Notes: generated by a model from the letters alone, not told the origin. A stretch of 64,000 nucleotides of DNA from Ridgeia piscesae (GCA_025642075.2 JAODUO010001333.1:81001-145000); one strand, 5' to 3'. Shown: positions 1 to 12,356, numbered from the stretch's first letter. A program made the numbers and translations.

Positions 1-142
1 TTGAAAGATAGCCATGAAGACAAACTGGTTTTAAACTACTTGTTAATAAATAAAACTAATACCTATTATTCAAATTTAGTGATAGCTTTCAGGTTCATGA
101 TATTTTGTTTTCCATGTTTTAACTGCATCTCACTACCTTTCT

Positions 143-216
143 GCGGACTGATATTCACCGTCATGTCACATGACCTACATCATGTGAGACAAGCAGGAGC
201 ATGAAAATCAGTCCGC
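143..216. other. Imperfect inverted repeat (hairpin)
   Basis: GCGGACTGAT at 143-152 is complementary to ATCAGTCCGC at 207-216, and partial pairing continues outward and inward. The loop is about 54 nt. It could be a fold-back or a terminal inverted repeat of a small element; the function is unknown. Confidence 0.45.
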
Positions 217-312
217 TGAAGAAGGCTGACATGCAGCCCAAATATATGGAAAACAGAATCAAGTAAACTTACTGAATATCACAAATTATTGAAATTGTGT
301 TTAAAAATCATA

Positions 313-360
<48 letters not shown>

Positions 361-384
361 CATACAAAAATACACACATGTATA

Positions 385-850
385 TAAATGTGATGTGTTT
401 TAATGAAATGTCAAAAAAATTAAATTGTGTTAGACATATCATTGGAACGAAGATATATTAAGCTTACCAATGTTGTAAAAACCACGGACCTATTGCACAT
501 ACATACCTGGGGTAGAAAGTTTCAAATGGACAAAACACACTTGAAGTTTGCAGTCATGTAAGCACATGACTGGATACTTTCGAGATCAACTCCTAAGTCA
601 TATTTGTTGTCGTAGCTATATCACGGTGTTTACTGAAATTATTACAATATAATTTGAGTATTTATCAACGTTTTCTACCATCAACCCGATCTATCACGTT
701 TATTTACAGTTAGCGAGTGCACACTGCCCCTGCACTCACAGCTCTAAACTAATCAAGGGCCCGCCATCAGCCCCGTCCTGCATCCAGTGACATTCGTTTA
801 CACATAGGCATCTCAGATAAGTGCTGCTATTGGCTAAGTTTGACATATGT
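385..850 (+). repeat. Dispersed repeat, copy 1 (about 460 bp)
   Basis: This matches 21902-22450 along its length in the same orientation. It lies just downstream of c7 in unit 4, where c8 would be expected, and may have lengthened that intron. No coding potential is seen. Confidence 0.72.
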
Positions 851-1020
851 TACAGTGTATTAGACAGATCATTGCTCTAAGATTGTCTGAATAAAGTTTT
901 GGTATATGATTTTAATTGATGAAAAATAGTACAATATGTAGTAAGATCACAAATATAATTACTTATGTGTAATATATATATATATATAATTATTTATGTG
1001 TAATATATATTTCCACCTAC

Positions 1021-1102
1021 CTCCAGGTTTTGATCCACTCTGTGGGCATATTTCCACCAAAAAGGTCATTGCGTGGATCATCATCAGCCGACCCACACAG
1101 GC
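1021..1102 (-). CDS. Unit 4 c7: VWD domain end
   Basis: This 82-nt phase 1-2 exon encodes GLCGSADDDPRNDLFGGNMP and TEWIKTW. It is the last exon found in the window. The next expected exon (c8) should lie within about 450-650 bp but is not present down to position 1. Confidence 0.92.
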
Positions 1103-1237
1103 CTGTAGGATGAACAGGTGACTTTAAATTGTCATAAAATTGACAATGTTCAAACTGTGCCCAGGAGTTATCGTATTCCGGCATATACTATGGCTAATTT
1201 CATATATTCTTTATTTTCTATGTCCACCCCATGTTTA

Positions 1238-1241
1238 CACA

Positions 1242-1288
<47 letters not shown>

Positions 1289-1312
1289 GCATACACACAC
1301 ACTCTCGTACAC
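1238..1312. repeat. (AC)n microsatellite
   Basis: About 50 bp of perfect AC followed by degenerate CA/CTC in the c6-c7 intron. Confidence 0.92.
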
Positions 1313-1671
1313 ACCCAGGCACATATACATACCTAATGTAGCCCAATTTATATGACTTACAATTATGTTTATTTCACCTTATTTAGACACCATATACCCA
1401 CCTTTCTGTATTGTAGTTGAGTTCAATTTACACTGCAGATTCACACGTTTTTATTTATAACATAACATTTACCATAATTTGTATAGATTCATATTACCAA
1501 GTAGTCGCATTAATCCTCCAGACTCACACATTTAAAACAAGACAGTCCTACTGTCCCACTAGGTTCACACTTGGTACTATTTAATACCTGTCATATTTTC
1601 ATACCTAGAGTAACTCCCTCAGTATAATATATATTTCACCCCTCACCAACTTGCATGCTTCGTGACCTTAC

Positions 1672-1774
1672 CTTCAGTCTGGTTGTAGTCAGCTGTTGAC
1701 AGATAGATGACAGTATTCAGGAAGACCCCTCCTACTCTCTTCACCTGTATCACGGTGCCAGTGGGCAGTCTCAC
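1672..1774 (-). CDS. Unit 4 c6: VWD domain, third part
   Basis: This 103-nt phase 0-1 exon encodes VRLPTGTVIQVKRVGGVFLN and TVIYLSTADYNQTEG. Confidence 0.9.
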
Positions 1775-2098
1775 CTGCAACACATTGCTCCCTTTCATTC
1801 TTTCTTGTCCGAATTTAATAATAATAATATTATTTACACAGCACTGCATTTTGTCATTAATTTTGGTAATATAGTCACCTTAATTGCAATTAAAGTCACC
1901 CTCAGACAATCCCACGAAGTATTTTTAACAGTATATATAAAAAGCAATTTAGATGATACAGTTACCTTGCAATTAATGCCACCCTCAAACATTCCCATAA
2001 AATCTGTGCAAAAATTGCAAATACAATTCACACACATGAACTGTTTTGCTTTGCTGTACATGTACGAGATGATCTGAAAATGTTGCAGCCAGTTGTTA

Positions 2099-2166
2099 TA
2101 TATATATATATATATATAGTATATATATATATATATATTATATTTTATAGTATATATATATATATG

Positions 2167-2222
<56 letters not shown>
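2099..2222. repeat. (TA)n microsatellite
   Basis: About 120 bp of TA with several short interruptions in the c5-c6 intron of unit 4. No GT tract occurs beside c6 in this unit. Confidence 0.93.
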
Positions 2223-2224
<2 letters not shown>

Positions 2225-2677
2225 AACATTAATGGTGTCAATAAATTAACACAGCTAAGGTACAACAGAGTCTCACTACTAACTAATCACAGGATTTGGT
2301 GAAAGCTTGTATGAATAGAGAGGACTAAAGTTCCTTACACTTAGTGCTACATGACATATTAAGGATTGTCCTAGGGTGAGCTTAGTTGCAGCGTACCTGT
2401 ATTATAAAGAATCATTATGCAAAGTGTTATTATGATTTGCTACAAACAGAAACATACAAGTATAATTTTAATGAACATCTACTTCCAAGTATCATATACC
2501 ATTGATAAATGCATGTTTCTAATAAAATACGTTTAAACAAATATTGTCATAAAATAATATACTATAAAAGTATAATTACAAAAATATACTAGTAAAAACA
2601 AAAAATCATTTATTAAGGTATGATAACAGGATCAACATACTTACCAGCTATAAAGGCTAGCAGAAATGAAAACTTAC

Positions 2678-2954
2678 TTTATAGGCATAACCGCCATTGT
2701 ACTGTTCAATTATTGTGCCTGGTGTTAGATCACCGTTCAGGTAAAGTTGTACTTCAATTTGCGGTATCCTTGAAGCTGGAGTTTTGTCTGGGCCACAGCT
2801 GTCGATGACAATGACATCATCACCAGAACGGATAGCAATAATGCAGTGACACGCTGCATTTCCGAAGCATCGTCGCTGGAATGTGTGCACAGCGTATGGC
2901 AGTGTCTTGTGTCTAAACATTACCAATTCGCCCTCGATGTAGTTGTCAAAGTTT
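2678..2954 (-). CDS. Unit 4 c5: VWD domain core
   Basis: This 277-nt phase 2-0 exon encodes NFDNYIEGELVMFRHKTLPY, HTFQRRCFGNAACHCIIAIR and LYLNGDLTPGTIIEQYNGG. Confidence 0.92.
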
Positions 2955-3204
2955 CTGAAATCATACACTCTTACTAGAAGACAACAAACGGAGGCTATGG
3001 ATACAACTGTAATATAGTTTTGCTATTTATTGCTATATTATTTAGTGCTATATTGATTTATACAAAACACTGAAAGATGAAATAAAATTGGTGTTAAAAT
3101 AGGTTATAATAACAATTTAAAAGTACCTTTCTTTATCATAAATGTGGTAACTGGCGGCAGTGTGAATAAATCTAAACAAGGAAGGTAACAATGAAGATTG
3201 CATT

Positions 3205-3320
3205 GAAAGTGCTTTACAGTTTATTCCCTGGCGAACCTGTTCAATTGAACACCATCTCAATTTCTCTGAGAAACATCCACTCATACTGAAATTAATGCGT
3301 GAGGACAAGCTGTACATAAA
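3205..3320 (-). mobile_element. SINE fragment
   Basis: A 115-bp internal part of the tRNA-headed SINE, with the core TTCAATTGAACACCATCTCA on the plus strand and the GAAATTAATGCGTGA side. Both ends are missing. Confidence 0.6.
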
Positions 3321-3427
3321 TGTCTCTTTGTCTCTAGCAAAATACTCATTTTAAAAAACTATTTGATAAACCAGAACTTTTATTACATACACAAAATCTT
3401 TCCCCTAGAAAAGCATGTTTCACTCAC

Positions 3428-3504
3428 GCTCCATCAAATGTATTGTAGTGGGGGTCAGTAAGTGCAGAACATGTTAATCCACGGTCCCTGTTTATCACTG
3501 TCAC
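3428..3504 (-). CDS. Unit 4 c4: VWD domain start
   Basis: This 77-nt phase 0-2 exon encodes VTVINRDRGLTCSALTDPHY and NTFDGA. The glycine of GDPHY is replaced by threonine in this unit. Confidence 0.92.
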
Positions 3505-4212
3505 CTGAAATAGGCCAGACACACATATGTTCAATACACTCTATGAAGTTCTCAAGATAATAAAGCAGGGATGAATACATAGATAAAAGTAGGTGTGAAA
3601 GAATACATGCACATATTGAGGAAAATTGATGGAAATGTACTTTGCACATGTGTGACATCAACCAACCTGTATGGCCTAAAAAAACATACAAATGACACAA
3701 ATAGCAAGGGAAATGTCTGATTCTGATCAATTGCACACATTATGAGTTGAGAAAGACTTTAGTAATATATTGGTCCTATTTACATGTGCAGCAGCTATGA
3801 TTTCATATCACACAGATTTCATATCAGACTGTGATGGAACTATTTTATTATCTATGCGTCACATCAAAATGGTGGATTAATATTTAATTTTGTTAACTTG
3901 AATAACAATCAGCTAGGATGACATAAAACAGTTTCAAACTTTCAATTTGCTATAATTATTACACGTGTGAAATAACATCTACATATACTTTACTGGTATT
4001 CTGAGTGAGAGACAGGAAATACAAATAATCAAACCTTTTCCAATTATTTATGTAACTCCACCAAATTCTTTGTTCATGCAATGGGGAGGTTTGAGCAAAT
4101 GTACCACTTTATATAATTTCTAACATCGAAGCTGCAGCTGTGTGGTTCTGTTCATTTTAATAACAATATGTAACCGGATGTGCGGCAAGGTAGTACCTGA
4201 AAAGACACCCAC

Positions 4213-4629
4213 CTCAATAACCCTGAGGTCAGTAGTAACCTCCTTGATCCCGGTGGATATTTTTTGACTGATGGTCAATTGTCGCTTGTAGTTTCTGTCC
4301 TTGATCAAGTCCACCTTTGCCTTGACGGCCAATCGCAAAACCCATAACCAATTCATCTCTGTGACCCTGACCCCACACGGAACAATAATATCGTCAACAT
4401 AGGAGCGGGGCCAGCCAATCACAGCCTGGGGGATACTAGTTCCGTCCAAGCATTTCCTGTCTCCAGATTCTATCCCCAGGATCCCAAAGACTGTTATCTC
4501 ACATATGCCATTTGTCGAGCCGAGAGTTTCAGATGAAGCACAGATGAATCGTGGGGGAAGTGTCGCAGAGAATTCGATGTACTCAACATCTCCTCCCTCA
4601 GACACTATCATTGGGCCCTTGGTCACCAC
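4213..4629 (-). CDS. Unit 4 c3: 139-residue pre-VWD region
   Basis: This 417-nt phase 0-0 exon encodes VVTKGPMIVSEGGDVEYIEF, LPPRFICASS, CEITVFGILGIESGDRKC and VPCGVRVTE. The 0.7-kb intron that follows shows nothing recognisable. Confidence 0.92.
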
Positions 4630-4986
4630 CTGCAGGAACATGTATAATAAAATAATCACTTGGAGGAACAAGTATAAAATAAGTTATCAGGTTCATAGCC
4701 CGATAACTACTGTCAGAATGAACCACATCATTATTATACTACATTGTTACTACGTAAAAAAGTTAGGGAATACCCATCAGAAAATGTGTTGAAACAATGA
4801 TAATAATTATGTATTATACCCCTATGTCACGATTATGATAATTGTGTTTTTTCTCAAAGTTAGTAGTTCAATTACATTAAAAATTATAATAAATGACAAT
4901 CACAGGCTACAGTGTTGGCTATTTACAGATATCATATTGCTCCATATGTTTACAATTAAAGTGTAACAACTATTGGAGCTACATAC

Positions 4987-5076
4987 CTTGACTCCTGGCT
5001 TATAAGGTAGACTGTCTGTAGGACATTTGACTGTGTTACATGTGCCCTCAAAGCACGTGTAAACACGACAAACAAT
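4987..5076 (-). CDS. Unit 4 c2: short cysteine-containing exon
   Basis: This 30-codon phase 0-0 exon encodes IVCRVYTCFEGTCNTVKCPT and DSLPYKPGVK. Confidence 0.92.
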
Positions 5077-5511
5077 CTGGAAAATTAACAACACAATGTT
5101 TTTTATGAAGACAAGCCCACTCCCATCCATAAACATCAAATATCTCACTTACAGTAAATTCTATATTTATCACCACTCAATAAAAAGAAAGACTTTATTT
5201 CACTACACAAAATTGCAGAATATCGCAAAATCCAACTAAAAATAACTCCTTACGTTATCAACAATGTACTGCCAGTTGGTAGGAGATGCTCTTACAATGA
5301 CCCAAAGTTAACTCATTAATTACTTATAATAATGACTGTTTTTTGTGCATATAGAATAAACAAGTCTTTGGAGAAACGCAAGGTAAAATTAAAACAAACT
5401 GTTTCATTTTAATTTCACACTATATAGTTTGAAGCCATTAAGCTTCCTATAATTCCATAATATTAATAATTTAAAAAAAATTAATATCAGAGGTATGAAA
5501 AGATCACTGAC

Positions 5512-5777
5512 CTGGTCAATCTTCTGGAGAGATTTAAGAGAATTTCCAGACAGCACCGACTCAAACTTTGCATCCGTGGCATCGGACGAAGTGAAGGTGT
5601 TTGTCTTACTGACAGCGCCATTGATAACCCACTGAAGTTCATACTCCACATTTGTTTCTGTTGCTGTGAAAACTTCACAGTTCAGACTGAAGATACTGAA
5701 GTCATCTGTGCCATTTGCAGTAGCATTTTCCCTCTGCACCAGCTGAATTTCTGGCAGTTTGGGCAAATTGGGATATT
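5512..5777 (-). CDS. Unit 4 c1: Ig-like region
   Basis: This 266-nt phase 1-0 exon encodes YPNLPKLPEIQLVQRENATA..., IFSLNCEV, YELQWVINGAVSK and SLQKIDQ. Confidence 0.92.
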
Positions 5778-6083
5778 CTGAAGATAACAAATCAGAAAAT
5801 AAAGTGTGTATATAATACATATAATTTATTTATATATTATATTCTCAACTACAAGTTATACCAACATAGGATAGACTTCCTCTGTGCTTGAATTTTCATT
5901 GATGTAGGTGCTACAGAAGTGTTATAAATAGTCATATTATTGGTTACTCTGTTGTATTATTCCTAAACTAACATGTATTAACTGCTTAATATTATAGTTT
6001 TTCACAACAATGCCACTGCACAGAACTAGGATTAACGCAATGAACAGATAAATGGCAACATTGATAAATGTTGGGATACCTAC

Positions 6084-6104
6084 TTCCTGAAAGTTGTTCC
6101 AGGG
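6084..6104 (-). CDS. Unit 3 c17: 21-nt microexon
   Basis: ALEQLSG is encoded between TTTTCAG and A|GTAGGTATC. In this unit it should follow c15 directly, and the phases fit. Confidence 0.78.
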
Positions 6105-6429
6105 CTGAAAAGAACAAGAACAGGACTAAGAACTTCAAAATGCAAGGGCGTGTAAACAGGAAAACGACAGGCATGAAAACATATTGAAATATGACAACAT
6201 AATAAAATAAAAAGCAAACAAATATAGGCGGTCAGATAATACCATTATATTTATTCTTTTTTAAATTGTAACAGTGACAATTTCACTGCTGCTATTTCCA
6301 ATTATGATGACATTAAGGAGAACATAAACCTTGTGGAAACTACTGGTAAAAGAAATGATCAGGTACTCATGAGGACATACTTCTCTAACTTAGTAATATT
6401 CTTGCAATGAGTGCACATTAGAGGTTAGT

Positions 6430-6700
6430 GGACCTCAGAACCTGGGAGGTGATGCCTTCTCACTGACCCCAAAGTTATTTTATCAATTCATAAATACATA
6501 CATTCCACTTAAATTTGGCATTTCAATGTGCAATTTCATCACTGTTGAATGCAGACACAATACATCAAACACAAGCTGTATGTAACCTTAAGACATCAAG
6601 CAAACTGAATTATTAGTTGATTTGCCAGGTGGTTCTTGCTACACAATGTTGACCCAGAAAGCTACATTAAGAATCAAACCTACAATCAACAACAGGGTCA
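6430..6700 (-). pseudogene. Site of a lost PAN exon (c16) in unit 3
   Basis: The intron 3' of c16 in units 1 and 2 aligns with 6440-6502, including the ATACATACATTCCACTT that spans the old donor and the last six exon bases. Homology then stops, and the far flank resumes near 6655-6700 (CATTAAGAATCAAACCTACA). About 150 bp of unrelated DNA replaces the PAN exon. Because c16 is phase 1-1, its loss keeps the reading frame. Confidence 0.65.
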
Positions 6701-6847
6701 GACAGTTGCTACAGTGCATGACACAGAAAACGAATATGAAAATGTATAAATGTATCAGTTTCAAAATACATCCTTAAATATAATAATACTAGTAGTAGCA
6801 ATGTCAGATAATAAAATTGTAGGTGGATGTAAAAACAAATGACTCAC

Positions 6848-7468
6848 TCAACAGACATTTCTTGAGGTTGTGTATCTCAGCCTCCTCTACCGCCCTGTCA
6901 AATATCTGCAGACATGACACACGACCCTTGAACTTATCAGTATCCAATGCAATGGCTCCTAGAGAGATGGTAGAATCTGTGGCCAACATGTCTTGTTTGG
7001 GTGAGTCTGACACAGCCTCCTGTTTGTTGTCAATATACAGGTAAGTCTTCCCGGTGTTGTAATCATATGTACCTCCAACGTGATACCACTTCTTTGCATC
7101 AACCTTCGCCTTTACCTCAGTGATCAAGTCGGTGGTGTTTCGCTTCACAACACGGAAGACAATTTCCCCATTTGTATTATCATAGTATAACCCCACACCT
7201 CTGTCAGTGCCATAGTTCACGATTGATCCAGACTCTTCAACGTACACGTTCAGGAATATGGACAATGAATATTTAGTGTCAAGCTTTGCAACGTTCTCGA
7301 TTTTTACTTGGCTATCTGCCGCACCAGTGAACATTGTGGCACCATTCTCTGTGTTGTCAGGTCCAGACACGATGATGGTATTGTTTTCGAATGTGATGGT
7401 GCCCAGACCCATCAAGTCAATGATCCCACCACAGCCAGTCAATGCAAACTTCCCCAGTGGATACGAGG
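6848..7468 (-). CDS. Unit 3 c15: LamG-type domain
   Basis: This 621-nt phase 1-1 exon encodes SYPLGKFALTGCGGIIDLMG, FTGAADSQVKIENVAKLDTK, WYHVGGTYDYNTGKTYLYID and SCLQIFDRAV, ending KKCLLS instead of KKCELS. It is complete. Confidence 0.94.
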
Positions 7469-7713
7469 CTGAAGTGGAAAATATGAGCATTACTAAAGTG
7501 GTGTTTGCTTGATTAATACAATGTAGGTTGTGCGATTATTCAGATATTAGCGCCATGATTATTTATATGTATAAAACACAGTGCGTGTATTCATGCATGC
7601 ATAGCAGTGAATGTTTACATGAAAACAACATTATATAGAGGCACACAAATGTAATGTATATATATATATATATTCCTACAACATGTTCTATGCAAATGGT
7701 TAGCACAACTTAC

Positions 7714-7828
7714 TTCCTATGACACTCCACTGATCCTGACTGATGCCTGGCTTACAGGCCCATCGGTCGTCTTGTGGGTTCAAGTCACCACCAACATGAC
7801 ACGTGTTGTCAATGTAACATGTGTTCAC
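7714..7828 (-). CDS. Unit 3 c14: cysteine-rich exon before LamG
   Basis: This 115-nt phase 0-1 exon encodes VNTCYIDNTCHVGGDLNPQD, CKPGISQDQW and SVIG. The intron to c15 is only 245 bp and lacks the polypurine tract of units 1 and 2. Confidence 0.91.
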
Positions 7829-8384
7829 CTGCACAAAGACACAAATGACTGTAAGAAACACACAGAAGTAGATATTTTCACAGCAGGAAGTATAATTGCA
7901 ACAATCTCCTGTGTGGAAATCAGGGTTGGGGTAAGTATGTTTAGCATGTAATACTTGGATATCAACCTACTTTGAATTGTGTACTTCTACATGACACTTG
8001 TGCTCGCCAAATATCAAGTATTTTGTAGTCACATTTCATGAACATTATAGGTGTATTTAGAATATAAAATCATATTTGACATCTGTTTTTCATGTGTGAT
8101 TCTCAATTCTAACCATTACACCCATCCTGATTACATTCACTATTATATATCTTCCAATGTAGTTAGTAATTGGCACCTGATAAACATTATTTCTGACCAT
8201 TCTGAAGGATGTGTACTCGGATTGTAACCTAATTTACATGTATGTTTGAATACAATACATATTTGAAGTCATCTCTACTACGTCTGTCATTGGTCAATAT
8301 AACCAAAATGTCATAAAAAAGTGCCTAGTGTGACCAGACGCTGTGTAGTCTGGTCACACTATGCACTACTGTAACACAATGTAG

Positions 8385-8930
8385 GACTACCACACCATGC
8401 ATGACATGACACAACGTACCATTGTCACACCATGAATGACATGACACCATGTACCACTACCACCCCATGCATGAAAATACACCATGTACCACTACCATAC
8501 CATATATGACATGACACCATGTACCACTACCACACCATGCATGACATGATACCATATACTAATACCACACCATGCATGATATGACACCATGTACTACTAC
8601 CACACAATGCATGACACGATACCATGTACTAATACCACACCATGCATGATATGACACCACGTACCACTACCACACAATGCATGACATGATACCATGTACC
8701 ACTACCACACCATGCATGACATTACACCTCGTACCATTACCATACCATGCATGACATGACACCTCGTACCACTACCACAGCATGCATGACATGACACCAC
8801 GTACTACTGTCACACCATGCATGACGTGACACCATGTACCATTACCACCCCATGCATGACATGACATCATGTTCCACTACCACTACCACAGCATGACATG
8901 ACACAATGTACCATTCTAACACAAAGAAAT
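8385..8930. repeat. About 35-bp minisatellite, about 15 copies
   Basis: Units such as ACCATGCATGACATGACACC plus ATGTACCACTACCAC repeat across the c13-c14 intron of unit 3. The same intron of unit 2 has a more degenerate CACCATG/CACCACT tract (26280-26560), so the seed predates the duplication. Confidence 0.9.
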
Positions 8931-8982
8931 GCTGTTAAACTAAAAACTATGCACCACTGTAACACCATGTTATTACTCTGAC

Positions 8983-9210
8983 CTTTGTTTTGCATTTCTT
9001 TTCATTGCCAAAGCTACAGCTGAGACATCTGTCATCAAAGTTGAGCAATGTCACCCTTGGTGACCACAGGACATCAATGCACTTCACACGGATGACATAA
9101 CTACCCTTAGGGTCAGGCAGTGTACACATCATCTGATTGGTTCCCATGTATTCTGCTTTCACAACTGTCACATGTGACACTCCCAACACCTTCCATGATG
9201 TGATACTCAG
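8983..9210 (-). CDS. Unit 3 c13: 76-residue post-EGF region
   Basis: This 228-nt phase 0-0 exon encodes LSITSWKVLGVSHVTVVKAE, MMCTLPDPKGSYVIRVKC and CLSCSFGNEKKCKTK. Confidence 0.91.
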
Positions 9211-9505
9211 CTGAAACACAAGTGGTTGTAGAGGTATAACAATGTGAAGACTGCAGAAATATAACAATAACATGATCTAATACAACTCCAGTGTCTAGTC
9301 TACAAGTACACTGGCATTTATTCCAGTATCATTTTGGCATCAGCTACTGCAACAGAGACGCTTTATAGACCAAGAATGTGTACTGTCCGGTCTACAACGT
9401 ATTATTGTTTGTTTTGCTACATTAGATCTTTGATGTCTTCTTGGCAGTGACACTAACAGAGCAACATGGTACACTGTATACAAACGTGACAACTACTCGA
9501 CTCAC

Positions 9506-9681
9506 CTCTATCTTTGTGAACTCACACTGCATAGCATCAGACTCAAAGAATCCTTCACCAGTTATGACAACTTTCTTACAGAAGCCATTGCAATTCAATT
9601 CGCTCTTTACATTTGAAGGAGGTTTCCCGCCATCAATGGAACAGTCTGGACCTCGGAATGGTGTGTTACATGTACATACAC
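9506..9681 (-). CDS. Unit 3 c12: end of EGF and post-EGF region
   Basis: This 176-nt phase 1-0 exon encodes VCTCNTPFRGPDCSIDGGKP and CNGFCKKVVITGEGFFESDA. It is nearly identical to unit 2 in protein sequence. Confidence 0.92.
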
Positions 9682-9967
9682 CTACAGACACACCAAGAAA
9701 CATACACTTATCTCAGGAGGAATTTTTTTTTCAACAAATATAAAGTCAAACTGTACTTAGCTGAAGATTAGTCAGGCTGATTGGGAAATCCAAAATATGC
9801 TGCATATAGCAATATTCGTTTATTTCAGTACTCGTCAATTTTACTTCAGGGCTACAAAAAATAAGCATACACCCAATCGTATTTTATAATAAATGGTATT
9901 TATATGTTAACATACTTTTAATAATACATGTAAACATTAAGTAAATGTAATAACACAAAATACATAC

Positions 9968-10160
9968 CAAGTTTGCAAGTTCCTTTGCCACTGCACATGC
10001 CATTTGTCTCATCTTCTGGACACAGTTTGTCACCAATCTCTATGAGTGGGTTTTCTTTACCAGGGGAGGGTGGTCCTTGTTCTTTTCCCTCCAATACTCC
10101 CTTGCATTTCTCCAGTGCGGCACCAATGGAAGCTTTCGCCCAAGCTAGGGCACCACCAAT
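9968..10160 (-). CDS. Unit 3 c11: linker helix and start of EGF
   Basis: This 193-nt phase 0-1 exon encodes IGGALAWAKASIGAALEKCK, an EGKEQGPPSPGKEN spacer, then LCPEDETNGMCSGKGTCKL, the first half of an EGF-like domain. It is six nucleotides shorter than unit 2, so the phase is kept. Confidence 0.9.
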
Positions 10161-10845
10161 CTACAGGTGGAAAATAGTATACATTATCAATTTAATCAGT
10201 GTTGCACTGTAATACTCTAAAAATACCTTTCATTGATAGAATGACTCATACAATAGTAACAAACAATTCTCTTTATGAAAACTTGTCTGTTGTCCACAAT
10301 CAGCTAGGGGTTGTACTTATTATGGTAGGTGTTAGTAGGAACTTCACTGAATAAAATTGTGTTAAATATGAAAACAACATGTATCATGAATTTGCCAGCA
10401 ACCGAAATTATGCTGTATTGAAAATAAAAATGTGGACATCGTAGTGAAAATCAAAGGGTATTAAAGTTAACTAAGCCCAACTTGCACTATTGCCAATAAA
10501 ACGTATTTGGAAATTCGATGTTTTGTTTAGCTTTTGAACATGTTCCAGGTAACTTTTTTAAACTCTGAATGTTGTTATAGGCTCACTAAAAATGGAAGCA
10601 GGTATACACCTTCAAAGTAGTTAGTATGTTTTAATATCATAAATAAATAAAAATAAATAAAAATCTAGGAACATACTGCTTCCATTTAAGTTGCGTTCAA
10701 TCAGTAAATTTTAAATATCTGCTTACTATGGATGTAAACATTTCAATTGCATGTGTGCGTATGTGTTGTTTGCATATGCATGTTCCTGTGCAATGAACGA
10801 AATTGTGTATGTGTGTTGGTATGTGTATCTAATTGCTATCCTCAC

Positions 10846-11001
10846 CTTCACATCTTCCATACAGCCTTCGATCTCCATATGAAACGTGATGTTCAGAAGT
10901 CTTCCACACAGACTGCCCACAACTGAGCCCTCAATCTTCAGGCGGCAATGTTCTTCAACTTTTGGTTTTGTGATAGGGCCAGTAGTTGGCCAGTCGACTG
11001 G
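10846..11001 (-). CDS. Unit 3 c10: 52-residue linker
   Basis: This 156-nt phase 0-0 exon encodes PVDWPTTGPITKPKVEEHCR, IEGSVVGSLCGRLLNITFHM and EGCMEDVK. It is collinear with unit 2. Confidence 0.88.
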
Positions 11002-11318
11002 CTGAAAGTGTGCCACACAACAATTAATGGTTTGACTCACCTTTGGGATTATTTTTAATTGTTTATTTAAATTAAAAATATTATGGCATAGCTGATTATC
11101 TTGTTAAATTATTTCAATAAAATTGTACTTCTATATTTCTAAACCTAAATATATACCATGTACAAAGCATGTGTCATAACTTAAATTTAAAAAATGATTC
11201 ATCACTATGATTTACATATAAACAATTATGTAATTTGTTCAACATCATATATGTCATACAACTACAAATTTATTTTCAAATTTACTAATAAAACCAAAAA
11301 GAATAAAAGGTCAGTATA

Positions 11319-11570
<252 letters not shown>

Positions 11571-11765
11571 TGGTGTGTGGTGTGTGTATATGTGAGCATG
11601 CATGTTTGTGTGTTTTATAAATAAATTATAGAAATACAGAATACTGAATAATTTGCAATAACTCACGCTACTAAAATGCTCACTATGACAAAAATCATTT
11701 TCATTAGTGAAACATGGTGTATTTTGATGCAGCAGCTTCACTGGATTCAAGCTTTTATTGATTTA

Positions 11766-11767
<2 letters not shown>

Positions 11768-11833
<66 letters not shown>

Positions 11834-11868
11834 ATATATATATATATGTATATATATGTATATATATA
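11768..11868. repeat. (AT)n microsatellite
   Basis: About 100 bp of TA with short ATATGTA breaks in the c9-c10 intron. Confidence 0.93.
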
Positions 11869-12100
11869 TCTACAAGCCTGAAAAATAAGACTTATTTTAT
11901 TCATTGATATGGAATGTTCAGAGATATTTATCAATGGTCTTAACTGCTCACAAATGACTAACAATTACAATTTGATAGCAGCTGCCAATGTAAACTGGTG
12001 TTCTAACTAATATATTATGATATGCCAACACAATCTATATTACAGGAGTTATTAATTTTAGTTAACTAAAATTAATACAAGCTAACATAATCCAACATAC

Positions 12101-12213
12101 CTTAGGATTGAATTCAAGATCAAACACAGGAGGGGGTTTCACAGCTGGTGGACCATCGTCACAGCCAAGTGGTTGCAACGCTTGAGTGAGCAGCATAGAT
12201 GTGATGTCATTTC
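12101..12213 (-). CDS. Unit 3 c9: short linker
   Basis: This 113-nt phase 1-0 exon encodes NDITSMLLTQALQPLGCDDG followed by PPAVKPPPVFDLEFNPK. It has the same length as unit 2 but a less acidic sequence. Confidence 0.86.
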
Positions 12214-12356
12214 CTGTATGAGCGAATATGAACATCGTTTTATCATCCAATAGGCACACTTAATGTATGATGAATAGTTTGTGCAATAAGAGACCAGCAC
12301 ACAACCTGAACTATCAGGATACTGGAAGAGGACAGAAGATATGATGACGATGAGGA

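Noticed and set aside
4505..4792. Plus-strand frame antisense to c3 of unit 4, also seen at 19525-19854
   Set aside because: It is a shadow of the real minus-strand exon, whose motifs and splice sites are conserved in all units.
7258..7512. Plus-strand frame antisense to LamG, also at 24735 and 41046
   Set aside because: It is an antisense shadow of a conserved LamG exon.
8385..8930. CRISPR-like look of regularly spaced repeats
   Set aside because: The repeats are contiguous degenerate minisatellite units without unique spacers, in an animal intron.
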